A stretch of DNA of 64,000 bases from Psococerastis gibbosa (taxonomy: Eukaryota; Arthropoda; Insecta; Psocodea; Psocidae), in NCBI GenBank assembly GCA_963971405.1, contig OZ020484.1, positions 34,618,770 to 34,682,769 of the forward strand, read 5' to 3'. Below are positions 32,541 to 43,147 of this stretch, one piece after another. A program made the position numbers and the translations under genes. The notes under the pieces are model-generated. The model saw only the letters and a list, made by a program, of their open reading frames with translations, did not search any database and was not told the DNA's origin. Numbering within the stretch: position 1 is the first letter of the stretch; each line of letters opens with the position of its first letter.

Positions 32541-33689
32541 ATGAAAAGCATTACCGTAAATATCACCAAAGCAACACTTAGAAACCTGATTCGAACTCAT
32601 AATTCAGGAATTTGTATTTTTTAGACAACTGCTGCAGCTACACTTTTTATTTCTTCAGCTTCCTGTATTAAGTACTAATTAAGGCTAATTATCCACTAGT
32701 AAAACCCAATCAATATGAACAGGTTAAAAATATGAACCTTTTAGGCGTGTATTTAGCATAGTTAGCTAGAAAATATTGAAACTGTACTACTTCAATATAC
32801 GACTGGTCGTATAGGCAAGAAAAATTATGTGTCACAAGCGGCATAAAATATGTACAAGTATTAACATACAACATAGAATTTGAAAAAGCCTTTCTTTCCC
32901 TAGAGAAGCTTCTCAAATGTTTGAGAACTCCCTTTTACGGAGCATATTCTTAGATCGGCAGAAAGAGAAGAGAGGGAAGCCTAACCAAATTACTTTTGAT
33001 GTCACTTGTAGCGCTGCCAGACTCTCAAAACAAAAGTGAAAATCATTTTGCTATTAAAGTGGAGTTGCGACATGTCACCATCTCTTTTGCTTTCACTGAG
33101 TCCCTTATTAAGCCCCATACTACTTTCAATAAGGATTTTAATAAACATATTCCACTGACATGATTGAATATTGATTCAGTCCTTGTGGCTGTTCATTGTA
33201 AAGCATTATATATTTTTAAATTTCTTCCTCTCAATACAAAGTACAGTACATTCAAAGTTAATATCTGCGGCTACTCGCTCTTTGTGTAGGTAGGCTACCT
33301 AACTTACTAAAAATGTTTTTTGATAGTCTAGTGAGGCCAAAGTAATCTAGTCTTAGTCTCTATATTCCAAAAAAAAAGTAACGTAGAACGAGAGAAGGGG
33401 TGGAATCCTGAATTGAATATACAGAATATTCTCTGAAAGTACGTAGCGTTGGTATAATTGAAATTAATGTACGGTACGATTCACAGTAGACGATCAAACT
33501 GAAAAATCAATAACTTGTGATGCATGATGGCAATGTATCGTATTTTTATATTAATTCCTTCATTTGGATCTGCAATATTTCTCCTTTCCCAATATTCACT
33601 TGCATTATTTGAGTTGCTTACCATACTTTTAGTGTCGACAATATTTTTAACGCCAACTTATTTATGTTGATAATTATATATTGATGATG
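32541..33689. other. No recognisable gene
   Basis: AT-rich sequence; no supported feature. Confidence 0.45.
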
Positions 33690-34090
33690 TTTTTGGCCAG
33701 AAACCCTCGGGAGCGTCCCCAAAACACCCTACCAAAAGTTTCGTCACAACCTGATCAATGGTTTCGGAACGCATACAGGACAAACGTATATAACATTGGA
33801 TTGGTTTTCGTTGTATGTTAGTGAACTTCGTATGACTTACTCCCCGTTCTGTCTGTTATTTTTTTAGTAGTTTACTAATAGCTATTTTAATGTCTTATTC
33901 TTGCAATGCCTCCTCTAGCAAAGATGGACGATACTTCCATTCCATATTCCAAATGCACTGATTCTGTTCTCCATATATCTCGGGTCAACTGCCAACTCCC
34001 CATACCATACATATATACGAAGTACAATCTGATCAGTGGTTTCGTAGCGCTTAGGGAGCATCTGTAAAATTTGATTGATTTTTTGTGTAT
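33690..34090. repeat. Weak internal duplication
   Basis: ACAACCTGATCAATGGTTTC at 33748 and ACAATCTGATCAGTGGTTTC at 34024 start two similar segments of about 60-70 bases (each continuing GGAACGC/GTAGCGC and TTGGTTTTCGTTGTATG-like words). This is probably an old duplicated repeat unit. Boundaries are unclear. Confidence 0.4.
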
Positions 34091-35965
34091 ACGCAGTATA
34101 CTTAAGTAGATATATTAGTAGTTTGTAATCCTATTAATTGCACATGAAAGAGTGATGCTGAGACAAATCAGATTTGGTTTGGATCGTTACACAAAGTCTT
34201 CCATAATTTATTGTAATGTAGTGTAATTTAAAAGTTTTACAAAAATACAGTGAGTTACAATTTTACTGTACATCCAGCGTTACCTTTTTAGATGTGGCTC
34301 ACACTAAGTAGCTTATATAGGGCTTGTATCATGAGCTCTTTTTGTCTTCAGTAAATCAATTGATCAGTAAATGAATAAAATAAAATAAAAATAAAAATCG
34401 ATAAATCGGTCACGCCATAAAATATACAAAATACAGTAAATTTACATGCAACATACTCGTAAAATAAGCATACATACATTTAGTAGCACATGTTCAATAC
34501 TGGAAAAATGAACAAATAATAATATTTGTTACCGGCATATTATACATTTTATTTGTTACTATTCATATAATTATTATCTGTTTATTATTATTATTATTAT
34601 TATCTGTCAATTGAAGAGTAATGCTATAATTCCATCATCGGTACCTTTTACCCATTTCTTGAACTTTTTTAAATTTAAATTGTATCTTTCCACAATCCCC
34701 AATGAATACAATATTTATAATTAAAATTCTATTTCGTATTTCAGATCATCGTATGCCTATTTGATTCCAAAACTTACTGTTCCTGGTGAAAGAGCCAGTA
34801 TTTTATTTATTTTCTCGTTATTACTCGAGAAAATATGTTATGAAACTCTAGAAAACCATAGAGGGAAATATTATGACCTTCCCTTGGGAGGTTTAGAAGG
34901 CTAGGCTGCGTCACTCATTAAAAAGTTAATCTACTTACACCCTTGGTTGATGCATGGGGCCCTCAAGCGCAGTAATGATGTGGCACCGCGTTGCATCCCT
35001 CTTGCGTTGCATATACTGTAGTCCCAGGTATTTATTGAGTGGGCATTTGTGTATTCCGTGGTTCATTATATGGGTTTTCACAAAAGTTGATCATTGCATC
35101 AGTTCTGCGTTCATCCCCCTTTCTATTGTGAGTCTTTACATGTAATAGGATTAAATTCTACAATACGTTAATATTATGGCGCGTTGTTGAGCCGTTATTC
35201 CCCAGGCTAGCATGTATAAATTGGTCTTTGTGTTTTAAGTTCCCAGTTTCAGTATTGATTTGAGCGGTGCAACTCGATTTCGTATTATTCTTTGCTTTGG
35301 GTCGTCATTTTATGACAATGGATTTTCCATTTTCTGCATAATCCTATTTGTTTTCAGTTTTCATATCCCTTTGTTTCCTTAGTAATACATTCTCTTTAAA
35401 AAAACTCTTTGTTGATATTTCTTTAACAGGCTCATTTTTTATGTATAAAAGACTTACAATCCATTAAGAGCTCTTAACATATTGGACTTTGCTAAAATGC
35501 CTCTGTCAATACAATGTGTATACCTGGTGCCATCGTTCCCACGGTCTCTAAATGTTACCGTGCTTCAATTTTCAACTGTGATAGTTAGGGAAGGTCTATC
35601 CTATTCTAAATTTTCAATTCATAAAGCATAATATAAGCATATATACCTATATGAATGAACGTGTATTGAATATAAAAAAACAACAACCATTTATACAAAA
35701 TAATTGTAAGACCTATAACAATTTTCCCTTCACTAAAACTAAAATAAAAAAAATACAATTAGGCATACAAACTATTAATATTAATGTATATATACTAGTA
35801 TATAATATAAACATCATCCCAGAGGTCGTGCCGCCTTGAAGTATCACTCGCGAGGTTGCGCATAGATAGGGTATACACATTTAACTCACTCGTACCTACC
35901 GCCCCAATGCAACCAATGTGCAACCCTATTTACTGTGTAACACATACTCACAGATTGCCCGATCT
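34091..35965. other. No recognisable gene; (TTA)n at 34583-34601
   Basis: AT-rich DNA with a short (TTA)n microsatellite. No gene or family was recognised. Confidence 0.45.
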
Positions 35966-36155
35966 AAGGCTCTCTGGACACGATGCGTTTTTCTCAGGCG
36001 TTCTAGGTGCGTTTTACCAAGGTCAAAACGCACAGTTTTAACGCAGGGAATGGTACGTGGTACGATGCGTTTTTCACGAAGTTAAATCGTTAGTCCGCCA
36101 TTTTTGTTTATTGTTATTTTTGTTTAAAAATAAAATGCAAAACTAATTTTTTAAC

Positions 36156-36257
36156 ATGCCTAGACCAAAAGGAAGAAGAAAAAAGACTATATTTGCTGCA
36201 ATGCTCCTAATTCTACAGATGAAGCTCGAAGAAGCGGAACGACATGATAAGCAATAA
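36156..36257 (+). CDS. Small basic ORF in the outer transposon
   Basis: An ATG at 36156 opens 33 codons ending at TAA 36255-36257. The start is strongly basic (MPRPKGRRKKTIFAA) and the end charged (LQMKLEEAERHDKQ). It could be the N-terminal exon of a transposon protein (a basic start followed by an acidic helix), now cut short, or a chance frame. It has no recognisable domain. It lies 54 bp from the facing minus ORF. Confidence 0.3.
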   Translation: MPRPKGRRKKTIFAAMLLILQMKLEEAERHDKQ

Positions 36258-36311
36258 GTTAAATCGCGATTTTTACTAAATGTAAGTACGATTACTCCCA
36301 TGTTAGACTTA

Positions 36312-36452
36312 TTAAGGAGCTACAGTTAATGCCAAGTAATTTTTCCTAATTTTGTTAAAATAATTGGAATTTTTCGTGTGCCTGAGGCACGGAAATGACT
36401 GAAACGCATCAAAAAATTCAGACAAAATATCTTGTTGTAGTTGCTCCGCCAT
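36312..36452 (-). pseudogene. MADF-like N-terminal fragment in the outer transposon
   Basis: From ATG 36452 (context CAAAATGGCG) the minus strand encodes 46 residues, MAEQLQQDIL then SEFFDAFQSFPCLRHTKNSN and YFNKIRKNYLALTVAP, and then stops. The segment FFDAFQSFPCLRHTKNSNY has the spacing of a MADF domain start (hydrophobic pair, x2, hydrophobic, x3, P-x-L-aromatic/D-x5-Y), though the usual Trp-Asp is Arg-His. A MADF domain is about 80-90 residues, so only the first helix region remains. Accessory MADF or Myb/SANT proteins are known from PIF/Harbinger transposons, which would fit the setting. The match is by eye only and could be coincidental. Confidence 0.35.
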
Positions 36453-36517
36453 TTTGTCTCTTTCGATAGTAGACAAATCGTGGAAGCAGACATTTTTAGT
36501 AGCAAAAATGAGTAGCA

Positions 36518-37467
36518 CTAATCTCAGGCCCGTTCAGGCCAGGCCAGGCCGGGGCATTATGACGTCATTATCATTGGCGTCGACTGCGGGGAGATAAGTC
36601 GTGGAAACACAACTTATAGCTTGTGCCGGTGACTCAACGGTGAGGCGCGATCTATTATCAATAACATTTTAACTTATTATCTTTTTATATACTGCAGAAC
36701 ACTTCGTGCCTGTTGATTCTGACTGTCAATATAGTTTTTTTTCATCTTTCATCTTAGTTTTTATTAATTAACAACATAAGCCTACTATATAGCCTGAAGA
36801 CTATACCAAATCTACATTACGTCATTACTTAGCCCTTAGGCTACAAGCTGTCGAAGCCTAAACCATCTCTACGAAGACTGAAAATTAATAGTTAAAGACC
36901 TAAATCATTTACATTACATTCCAACGGTCAATAATCCGTCATTTGTGCATTAAAAAATTGATAAGATATTTGTTTTAAGGAGATTATTATGTAGACACTT
37001 AACTTATCTATTATAAATTAAGTTATAATATGCAGAGATATCAATAAAAAGTCTCCACCATATTTTAACTTAAAATATAATTGATAAGTTAAGTACATAA
37101 TAGTCTCCTTAAAACAAACATCTCATCAATTTTTAATGCACAAATGGCGGATTATTAACAGATGGAATAGCCGCCTAATACTAATTAATTATTCAATTAA
37201 TAATAAAAGCATTACTGGAAGGCTGACACAAAACTAGTCTCTCCCCACGTTATGCGCCAAAGAAACCTACACAAAATTTATTATTTATTGAGATGGTGAA
37301 CAAAAATGTTACGTGTAGTTTTATCATTATAATATAATTAAGTGATGTTATATTAAAAATGTAATGTTAATTCAATAAATAAACATTTAAAACTGAAATA
37401 AATAAATTGGTATTTTTCTTTTGTCTGTGGTCTAAAATAAGGCCGGCCTGGCCTGGCCTGAGATTAG
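36518..37467. mobile_element. Middle element of the nest; TIR CTAATCTCAGGCC
   Basis: It starts CTAATCTCAGGCC at 36518, then repeated AGGCC words (CAGGCCAGGCCAGGCCGG). It ends with the inverse GGCCGGCCTGGCCTGGCCTG, AGATTAG at 37467. The terminal inverted repeats are therefore about 13 bp exact plus a (GGCCT)n-type extension. It is about 950 bp including the inner insertion and non-coding. Both ends lie inside the outer element at 35966-37695, so it inserted later. Confidence 0.75.
36930..37156. mobile_element. Innermost foldback element of the nest
   Basis: The left arm AATAATCCGTCATTTGTGCA continues TTAAAAAATTGATAAGATAT, TTGTTTTAAGGAGATTATTA. The right arm ends with its inverse (TAATAGTCTCCTTAAAACAA ... 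TGCACAAATGGCGGATTATT, 37156). The arms are about 80-100 bp with few mismatches, so the whole 227 bp folds. It sits inside the middle element, making a third level. Confidence 0.8.
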
Positions 37468-37695
37468 GGAATGTCAGCAAAAACAGCAAAATAGACAGGG
37501 ATTTTGTGTTTGTCATGTTGCCCACCTAACCGACGTGAAAACGCATGCTCCAAGAAATCGGTTCATTTCGAATTCCAAATAGCGCGTCCAAGCGTTTTAC
37601 CGGTGCGTTTTCTCACTGGGTGCGTGTATATGCACGTTAAAACGCAACGTTTTTCCTGAACGCTTGGGAAAAACGCATCGTGTCCAGAGAGCCTT

Positions 37696-38471
37696 GCTCT
37701 GCCCAGAGATTCATAGTCATTGGTTACTTGCAATAAACCTTTATTTCTGTAGTATGTCTCATTATTGACGTCATCGCTGAAGCGGCTCTATAATACATCA
37801 TATATATGCCTGTGGCAATGCAATGGGTGGTTTCCAATTCCAATATTTGCAACTCATTGTAGCAGTAAAAGCAATCTAGTCTTGCAAATGGTGTACGGTT
37901 TCAGCATTCACATTCTCTTGTAATATTATGGGCTATGCTAGAACCAGACTCGTGTCGTTTGACTCCAAGTCATCAATGTACCGTACTGAGGTTCTCTACA
38001 CTAAAAGAGCGATTGTAAGTTTCGTATTAAAGATGGAGTGAAGTACTAGAAAGATCACTATATAAATGAAGAAGAAAGGAGACGGGCGGGAAGGGTAAAG
38101 GAAAGCCCCTGGGAATGAAGAACAAATTGGCTGTCTTTTAAGGAGACTTATTATCCCAGCTAATGTTCCTTGGAATCGCTTGTGAATATTGAGGCTAAGT
38201 GGATAATACTTACACTGTTTCTTTGGTTTATTCATCTTAAATCATGGAGCTATTTTTTTTAACTAATTGCGTTACCTTTCACCAATTTAAGGTTTATTGA
38301 TTAATTTTTCGTGGGGAATACTATGTTAAGTGACTATGCGGTTAATTAACTTACAGGTAAGTAATGAAAATTTTGGCACCATTAGGGAAGTTAAGGACTG
38401 AATATGTTATTTACCAAAACTACTAGATTTTGACAGCTTCTCAAAATTCTCACATGTTAGCAGCATGGATC
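37696..38471. other. No recognisable gene
   Basis: AT-rich sequence. An isolated strong donor-like ACAGGTAAGTAA occurs at 38354-38365 (plus) with no associated exon. Confidence 0.4.
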
Positions 38472-38735
38472 ACGTATAGCATTATATCGCCCTTTGATTT
38501 GCCAACTGTTCTATAACTGCAAATTGACAACTTTTCAGGGGAGCTTTCCAAATTTCTTCCCGGTGGTTTTACTCTATGTATCTCTCCTACACTTCAGCCA
38601 AGAAATTTTCAATTCTTTTACAGACGATTGGACGAAAAAAAGAGGGGAAAAAATGAAATTTTTAATGTAATAAAAAAATTAATTTTTGCGGTTAAAACCG
38701 TTGGCAAATCAAGGAGCGATATATCTGCTATACGT
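38472..38735. mobile_element. Small TIR element (MITE-like), 264 bp
   Basis: The left end ACGTATAGCATTATATCGCC, CTTTGATTTGCCAAC is matched by the right end GTTGGCAAATCAAGGAGCGA, TATATCTGCTATACGT (to 38735), inverted repeats of about 35 bp with few mismatches. Pairing extends inwards (TAACTGCAAATT against AATTTTTGCGGTTA). It is non-coding. No target duplication was recognised. Confidence 0.75.
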
Positions 38736-39461
38736 ATAAATACTGGTAACATATACTAGTAAAAAAATTAGTCAAATTAATTTAAGACTAAACCTGTAAG
38801 CACCCGTACCAAATGGTTTTTTGTTTTTTTGATGAATAGCAATGAAAACTTTGAGAAGAAACGGAAGCGAAAGTACGTTACTTACTCGAATGACAATCTT
38901 AACTCTTTTTAATTAAAGAAAGCCTTTTTGACTCAGCATTGCCTCCTATTAGAGTCATTACTTAAACCTCGGTATATTTATTTGGTTTCATTGTGCCATA
39001 AGACACTAACATCTGCCGTAAAACAGTGAAAGATCTTTTATATTTCACAGGACTTTTATTGAGCATAAAATTTTATGGTGCCACAAGATTAATCTTAACG
39101 GAAACTCCACTCATTTTACCCTAAGTTTTAATCCTTTCGAGCTGTTGGGGTTTATCAAGAGGGTAGGAGTGGGAGGGGGGACAACTTTTGTGAGCCCAGT
39201 GGCATCATTCCAAATTATTCGTGCCAAAAAATGAGCATGCTCTAGTTATACACTATACTAGTATAATTATTTGGTTTTCTGGGAGACGTTTTAGCCCTTT
39301 TGCAGTGCCCCTTTATTGTTTAAAGACATTAGAGGAATAGGATAATAGGAATAAGGTTAATCACTGGTATATGAAAGTTCGCTTTCATATCAACCACGGC
39401 CCATCAGCCCGGATTCTACTGGTTCTTCATATGACTCCGGCCGTGAAAGCCTTTGTAGTTA
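38736..39461. other. No recognisable gene
   Basis: AT-rich, nothing supported. Confidence 0.45.
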
Positions 39462-39657
39462 CGGATGGTAGTAGTAGTAGTGGTGTTCGTCGGGTTAATA
39501 ACGACTTAGGCCTCATATTTGGGCCCATAGAGCGACCCCGACTTGACTGTCCTATGCCAGCCCATAGGACAGTGGACCTCCTGATTATAGTGGATTCCGA
39601 TCCACTTGGAAAACACAGTGTAGTCACACGATTAGTTCGGAGGTGACCAGGACAAAA
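39462..39657 (-). mobile_element. SINE1-like retroposon, copy 4 (truncated)
   Basis: Nearly identical to copy 3 from the (GTA)n tract (39468-39481) to GAGGTGACCAGGACAA, after which homology stops at about 39655. It therefore lacks the last third. As the inferred orientation is minus, this is a 5' truncation, the usual result of incomplete reverse transcription. The same minus frame as copy 3 is open. Confidence 0.75.
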
Positions 39658-40090
39658 GGTGCCATGGTTAAAATTGATCAATGATCATACAGTAAAATCC
39701 CAAACAAACAAACTAAAATTAAAAAATGGCGTCATGGGATATGTTAATTACAAACATTTCCGTCAATGTCATTTGCATTCTGGAATGCGAGGTCTATGGA
39801 AACCCCGCCTAAGTCTTGAATGTCTGCTACCACGTCACCGTTTTTGTATTAAGCCCTAGCCGGTCGGTGGAATCGGCGCCTAAGAAATATACCATTCAAA
39901 ATGGTTTGTTTACATTTTTAACCCCAAGAATAACTTAATATGGTACTAAATGGCATAGTAGGCACAGCACACTTTCGCCAGCCCGTTTAATTAACTAATG
40001 TAGTTACTAATCAACAATTGGCCAATATTGTCACTAATTACAGTAATCACTAATCAAAATCTCTAACTGTTGGGTTACAACTGAAATACA
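39658..40090. other. No recognisable gene
   Basis: No supported feature. Confidence 0.4.
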
Positions 40091-40290
40091 GGATATGTAG
40101 AGTATTAGTGGCACACACTCTTTCACCCGAAAAGTTGTTGGTTCTCGTCCTACATTTGCTTCGGAGGGCATGTAAATCTGGCGGTCCTGGGCCTTTCTAG
40201 TTGATTGTAAAAGAGGGCATCATAGCTTTAACCCTGCCAGACTGGCTTAATTTAACAGACGTAATTATTATTTATTTATATATTTATATA
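40091..40290 (+). mobile_element. SINE3 (tRNA-derived), copy 1
   Basis: Colinear with 55051-55247: ATGTAGAGTATTAGTGGCAC, CTTTCACCCGAAAAG, a degenerate B box GGTTCTCGTCC, TTCGGAGGGCATG, AAGAGGGCATCATAGCTTTA and ACCCTGCCAGACTGGCTTA, ending in (TTTA)n. The B box has decayed, so Pol III transcription is unlikely. Confidence 0.7.
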
Positions 40291-40519
40291 AAAGACAATA
40301 CTATCAAGTGGTATTTTTATATTTCCATCTGCTCTTTTACGTTGGAGAAGCACTTTTTCGACTCTAAACTTTTGACATGACTACGTGGCAATTTGCGATT
40401 GCCCCATTACGTAAAGACTGATCGATATATTCTAAAGAGCATCATTGGCCGACATCGAAGTTGAAGCTGCGATGTTGAGTTGATAACGACAGATATCAGC
40501 ACTAACAGGTAACTCGACT

Positions 40520-40870
40520 TGTCACTCGCGGTAAGGCGCGGCGCGGCGCGACTTTAGCTGCCACCCTGCCACTCCATTCTGCTGCCACCCCTCCTCACCC
40601 CCATAATACAAACATTCAAATATGGGTTGACAACTACCACCCCCCCCCCCCTCGGCGCCTCCCATTAGATGGTCGCAGTGCTCCCACTTCTTTCAATTTA
40701 TTTCATTTCGGTGTCAAAGTGGATTTTATTATTTTGTATGTGAATTGAATTGGTGAAGCTCGCATGGCCGTTTCTTCGTGAGATCGATTGAGTGGGAGTT
40801 TGCCGCATGTTGAGTTGTCTGGATGGGTCACGTCCCCCCCCCCCCTCCCATCATACTTATGTCAGATGTC
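40520..40870. other. GC/CpG-rich island with C-runs
   Basis: TAAGGCGCGGCGCGGCGCGA at about 40531-40550, two poly-C runs (about 40640-40651 and 40836-40847), and general enrichment of CpG stand out from AT-rich flanks. It could be a promoter or CpG island, or a decayed repeat. The plus frames (for example 40788-41117) start at non-ATG codons and cross the C-run. No TATA, Inr or donor was convincing. Confidence 0.3.
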
Positions 40871-41110
40871 TTATCGAAGGCGACTTCTATTAAATTTGTA
40901 CAAATTTACTTGCGTAGCACTTTTCTTCCTCTGCTGTGCTGTTGCTCGCTTGTATGGTCTTCGAGACGAGTCTTTTATTTATTATATGCAAAGACAGCAA
41001 AAGTTCGTATTCGAAGAGAACATTAAAAAGGTTTTAATATCATGCCCGGGGTCTTCTACAATACAATACTTGGATTCATTTATTATGTACACTATAACTA
41101 CTACCCAAAA

Positions 41111-41180
41111 ACGATAGGATAGCACTTGGAACACTTATAAAAATCCAATAAACAAAGTGTTCCAAGTGTCATGCTATCGT
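41111..41180. repeat. 70-nt near-perfect hairpin
   Basis: ACGATAGGATAGCACTTGGA, ACACTT (41111-41136) pairs with AAGTGTTCCAAGTGTCATGC, TATCGT (41155-41180), leaving a loop of about 18 bases. There are only about two mismatches or bulges over 25 bp. The dimensions match a pre-microRNA. It lies 36 bp left of the TTAA element at 41217. Confidence 0.65.
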
Positions 41181-41216
41181 ATAGTATACTAGAAAGTTAA
41201 CTGAATGACTTACTGC

Positions 41217-41609
41217 TTAAGGCTGAGTGTTCAAAATGTTTTGTAAACAAGAAATTATCGTACTTTTTGGACGAAATTAATTAATTGCTCGTTCCACAGC
41301 CACAAAGATATAAAAGGGAACAGATGAAAAAATCTTAAAAAATACGAGCTTTCTGTGAAAGCTGTCTATTTCCCTTACAGATTTACAACTGTGCTACAAA
41401 ATGGGTTTAAAGCTCTTTATCCAATTTTTTTAAGATAATAATATTTCAGCTCAGAAAATATAAACTTCCTGCGATTACTTGGATTTTTTATGAGTTTTTT
41501 ATCTGTTCACTTTGTTATCTTTGTATCTGTGGAATGAGCAATAAATTATTTTCGTCAAAAAATCAGCAAACTTTCTTGTTTACAAAACATTTTGAACACT
41601 CAGCCTTAA
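41217..41609. mobile_element. TTAA-flanked MITE with ~38-bp perfect terminal inverted repeats
   Basis: TTAAGGCTGAGTGTTCAAAA, TGTTTTGTAAACAAGAAA (41217-41254) is repeated exactly in inverse as TTTCTTGTTTACAAAACATT, TTGAACACTCAGCCTTAA ending 41609. Both edges are TTAA. Further inside, AATTGCTCGTTCCACAG pairs with CTGTGGAATGAGCAATA. It is about 390 bp and non-coding. Its ends differ from family F4, so it is a second TTAA-targeting family. Perfect ends suggest a relatively recent insertion. Confidence 0.9.
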
Positions 41610-42476
41610 TAGCCAGTGCCCACTCTTGGCTGTTGAGCCATTAGATGACGCGCTGACCAGTAAAGGTTGACTTTTGTGAGTAGTGGATATAATTAATGAA
41701 TATTATTTTCTCCATGTTACCGTACCTTATAAACAAAACAATACAATTTAAATATGGGAGATGGAGTTACGTTAAAAATAAAATCAATCATAAAGGAGCA
41801 CCAAACGTTAAGTTAATGCATGCAAATATGTGCCTGAAAAATGTATGGTCATGAGCCTCTTCTCAATAATTGCAATTTTCCTTTGAATTAAAGGAATAAC
41901 GTGCTGTATATACAGACCTATAAATCAGACCTGTTGATATAAAAAATAGGTTGCATAAGAAATTGTTTTCGAAGATGCAGTATGAATCATTAGTTAGGGT
42001 GACAGGCGACATATCCCACCAGATAGGCAGCAGAATTGCTTAAATACGGGAAATCCTTTTGGAACCCGGTGTTGGTAATAATAATAATGTAATTCCTATG
42101 CATTACATACGCAGGCAAATTGCTTTTGGTTCGCACAGGTTTGCTTAAATTCGCGGCGGATCTCAATTAAGAAACGTGTGTAGGCTGTTTGTCATTCACT
42201 GGGGAAGAGAGGCATCTGTCAGCAGAGCATTAATATTCGTAACGCGAAGTCCGCATACCTCGTCTGACCTCCCGTCCGCCCCTATTGTTCTATTGCTTAC
42301 TTCTGCAAGCTGCCAGAATTGTCTGTTCTCTACATTTAAAAAAAAATTAAGCTGATATTGCTACCGCGACTGTCAGACATAGTCAGTATGCAGCGTTTCC
42401 GGCGGAATTATACATCAATAGAATGTGCGCTGAAAACAAATGAACGTCGACAGGGGGTTTTCCCAATCAGTCTACT
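41610..42476. other. No recognisable gene
   Basis: AT-rich, no supported feature. Confidence 0.45.
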
Positions 42477-42745
42477 TACTTTTACTTTTTCCGCGCCATT
42501 TCCTCATGGAGGGTCGGTGGCAGAGCTACGGCGTTTCCAGACGGTTCTGTCTTGCGCTTCCTCCCTTGTGAGCCCGGTTTCTAGCAGGTCGGTTATAATT
42601 TTCCTCTCCAGGGTGAGCTTTGGGCGTCCAGGTACCATCGTTTCTCCCACTCTGCGTATTAGCGCTGATGCCTCTCTCCTCTGCACGTGTCCTAACCAGC
42701 TGAGACTCTTCCCTCTCAGTTCTGTCGGTGCTATTTAGCTCTCGG
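42477..42745 (-). mobile_element. LINE-C 3' end, copy 2 (RT C-terminus)
   Basis: The minus strand within 42504-42686 reads MQRREASALIRRVGETMVPG, RPKLTLERKIITDLLETGLT, REEAQDRTVWKRRSSATDPP, a close fit to the C-terminal tail of non-LTR reverse-transcriptase proteins (GRPK-TWE...D---GL---A-DR--W). Another minus frame carries a diverged SWLGHV-like start. The untranslated end (CATTTCCTCATGGAGG on the plus strand) is shared with 6316-6430. The frame upstream is lost, so the copy is inactive. Confidence 0.8.
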
Positions 42746-43147
42746 GTTCTTGTCACTGCAGTTTGTTAAACATCTTTCTGTCCGCAACAGGAAATCTACC
42801 TCAAGGTATATTTTTCCGATCTCTCAAGCTACTGCTTGATTTCTTAGTCAGTTGTCAATATGTTCAGTAATATGTAGTAGTTGAAACTTGTCATCCATGA
42901 GCTGATGATGGGTTGAACGTTCGAAAAATCTCAATCGCGATTATTGTAGGAGCACTTATGATTTTCTTGAAAGAAAGGATTCCGTCTAAATACGTTCTAC
43001 TGTTTGTATGACAGAAGTATCGCATGAGGTAGCCAGTTTTATACTTTCAGGCTTTTTCTCTCTAACAAAAAACAATTTCAGGCTCCTTATTGCGGGTCTA
43101 ATAAGCATTATGCGTTGTTGAAGCATCCCAAAGCTTTTACTTGTTAC
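42746..43147. other. Spacer with a possible Penelope-type 3' motif
   Basis: The sequence GAGCTGATGATGGGTTGAAC, GTTCGAAA at 42899-42926 resembles the 'gatgatgg...gaacgttcg' words often found near the 3' ends of Penelope-like and some LINE elements. It is too short to assign. Confidence 0.25.

Larger units (their letters stand above)
35966..37695. mobile_element. Outer element of a three-level nest; TIR AAGGCTCTCTGGACACGATG
   Basis: The left end AAGGCTCTCTGGACACGATG (35966) and the exact inverse CATCGTGTCCAGAGAGCCTT (ending 37695, the start shifted by a few bases) continue into shared CGTTTTTCxCAxGCGTTC, so the terminal inverted repeats are about 37 bp. The edges are further enriched in AAAACGC motifs. 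Two short ORFs (36156-36257 plus, 36312-36452 minus) lie within, and the second has MADF-like spacing. Without the inner insertions it would be about 780 bp, that is a decayed or non-autonomous DNA transposon. PIF/Harbinger affinity is a hypothesis. No clean target duplication was found. Confidence 0.75.

Noticed and set aside
38354..38365. A perfect splice-donor-like ACAGGTAAGTAA
   Set aside because: No exon-like sequence upstream. One strong donor in 64 kb is expected by chance.
42358..42738. A 126-codon plus ORF
   Set aside because: Antisense to the LINE-C reverse-transcriptase tail.
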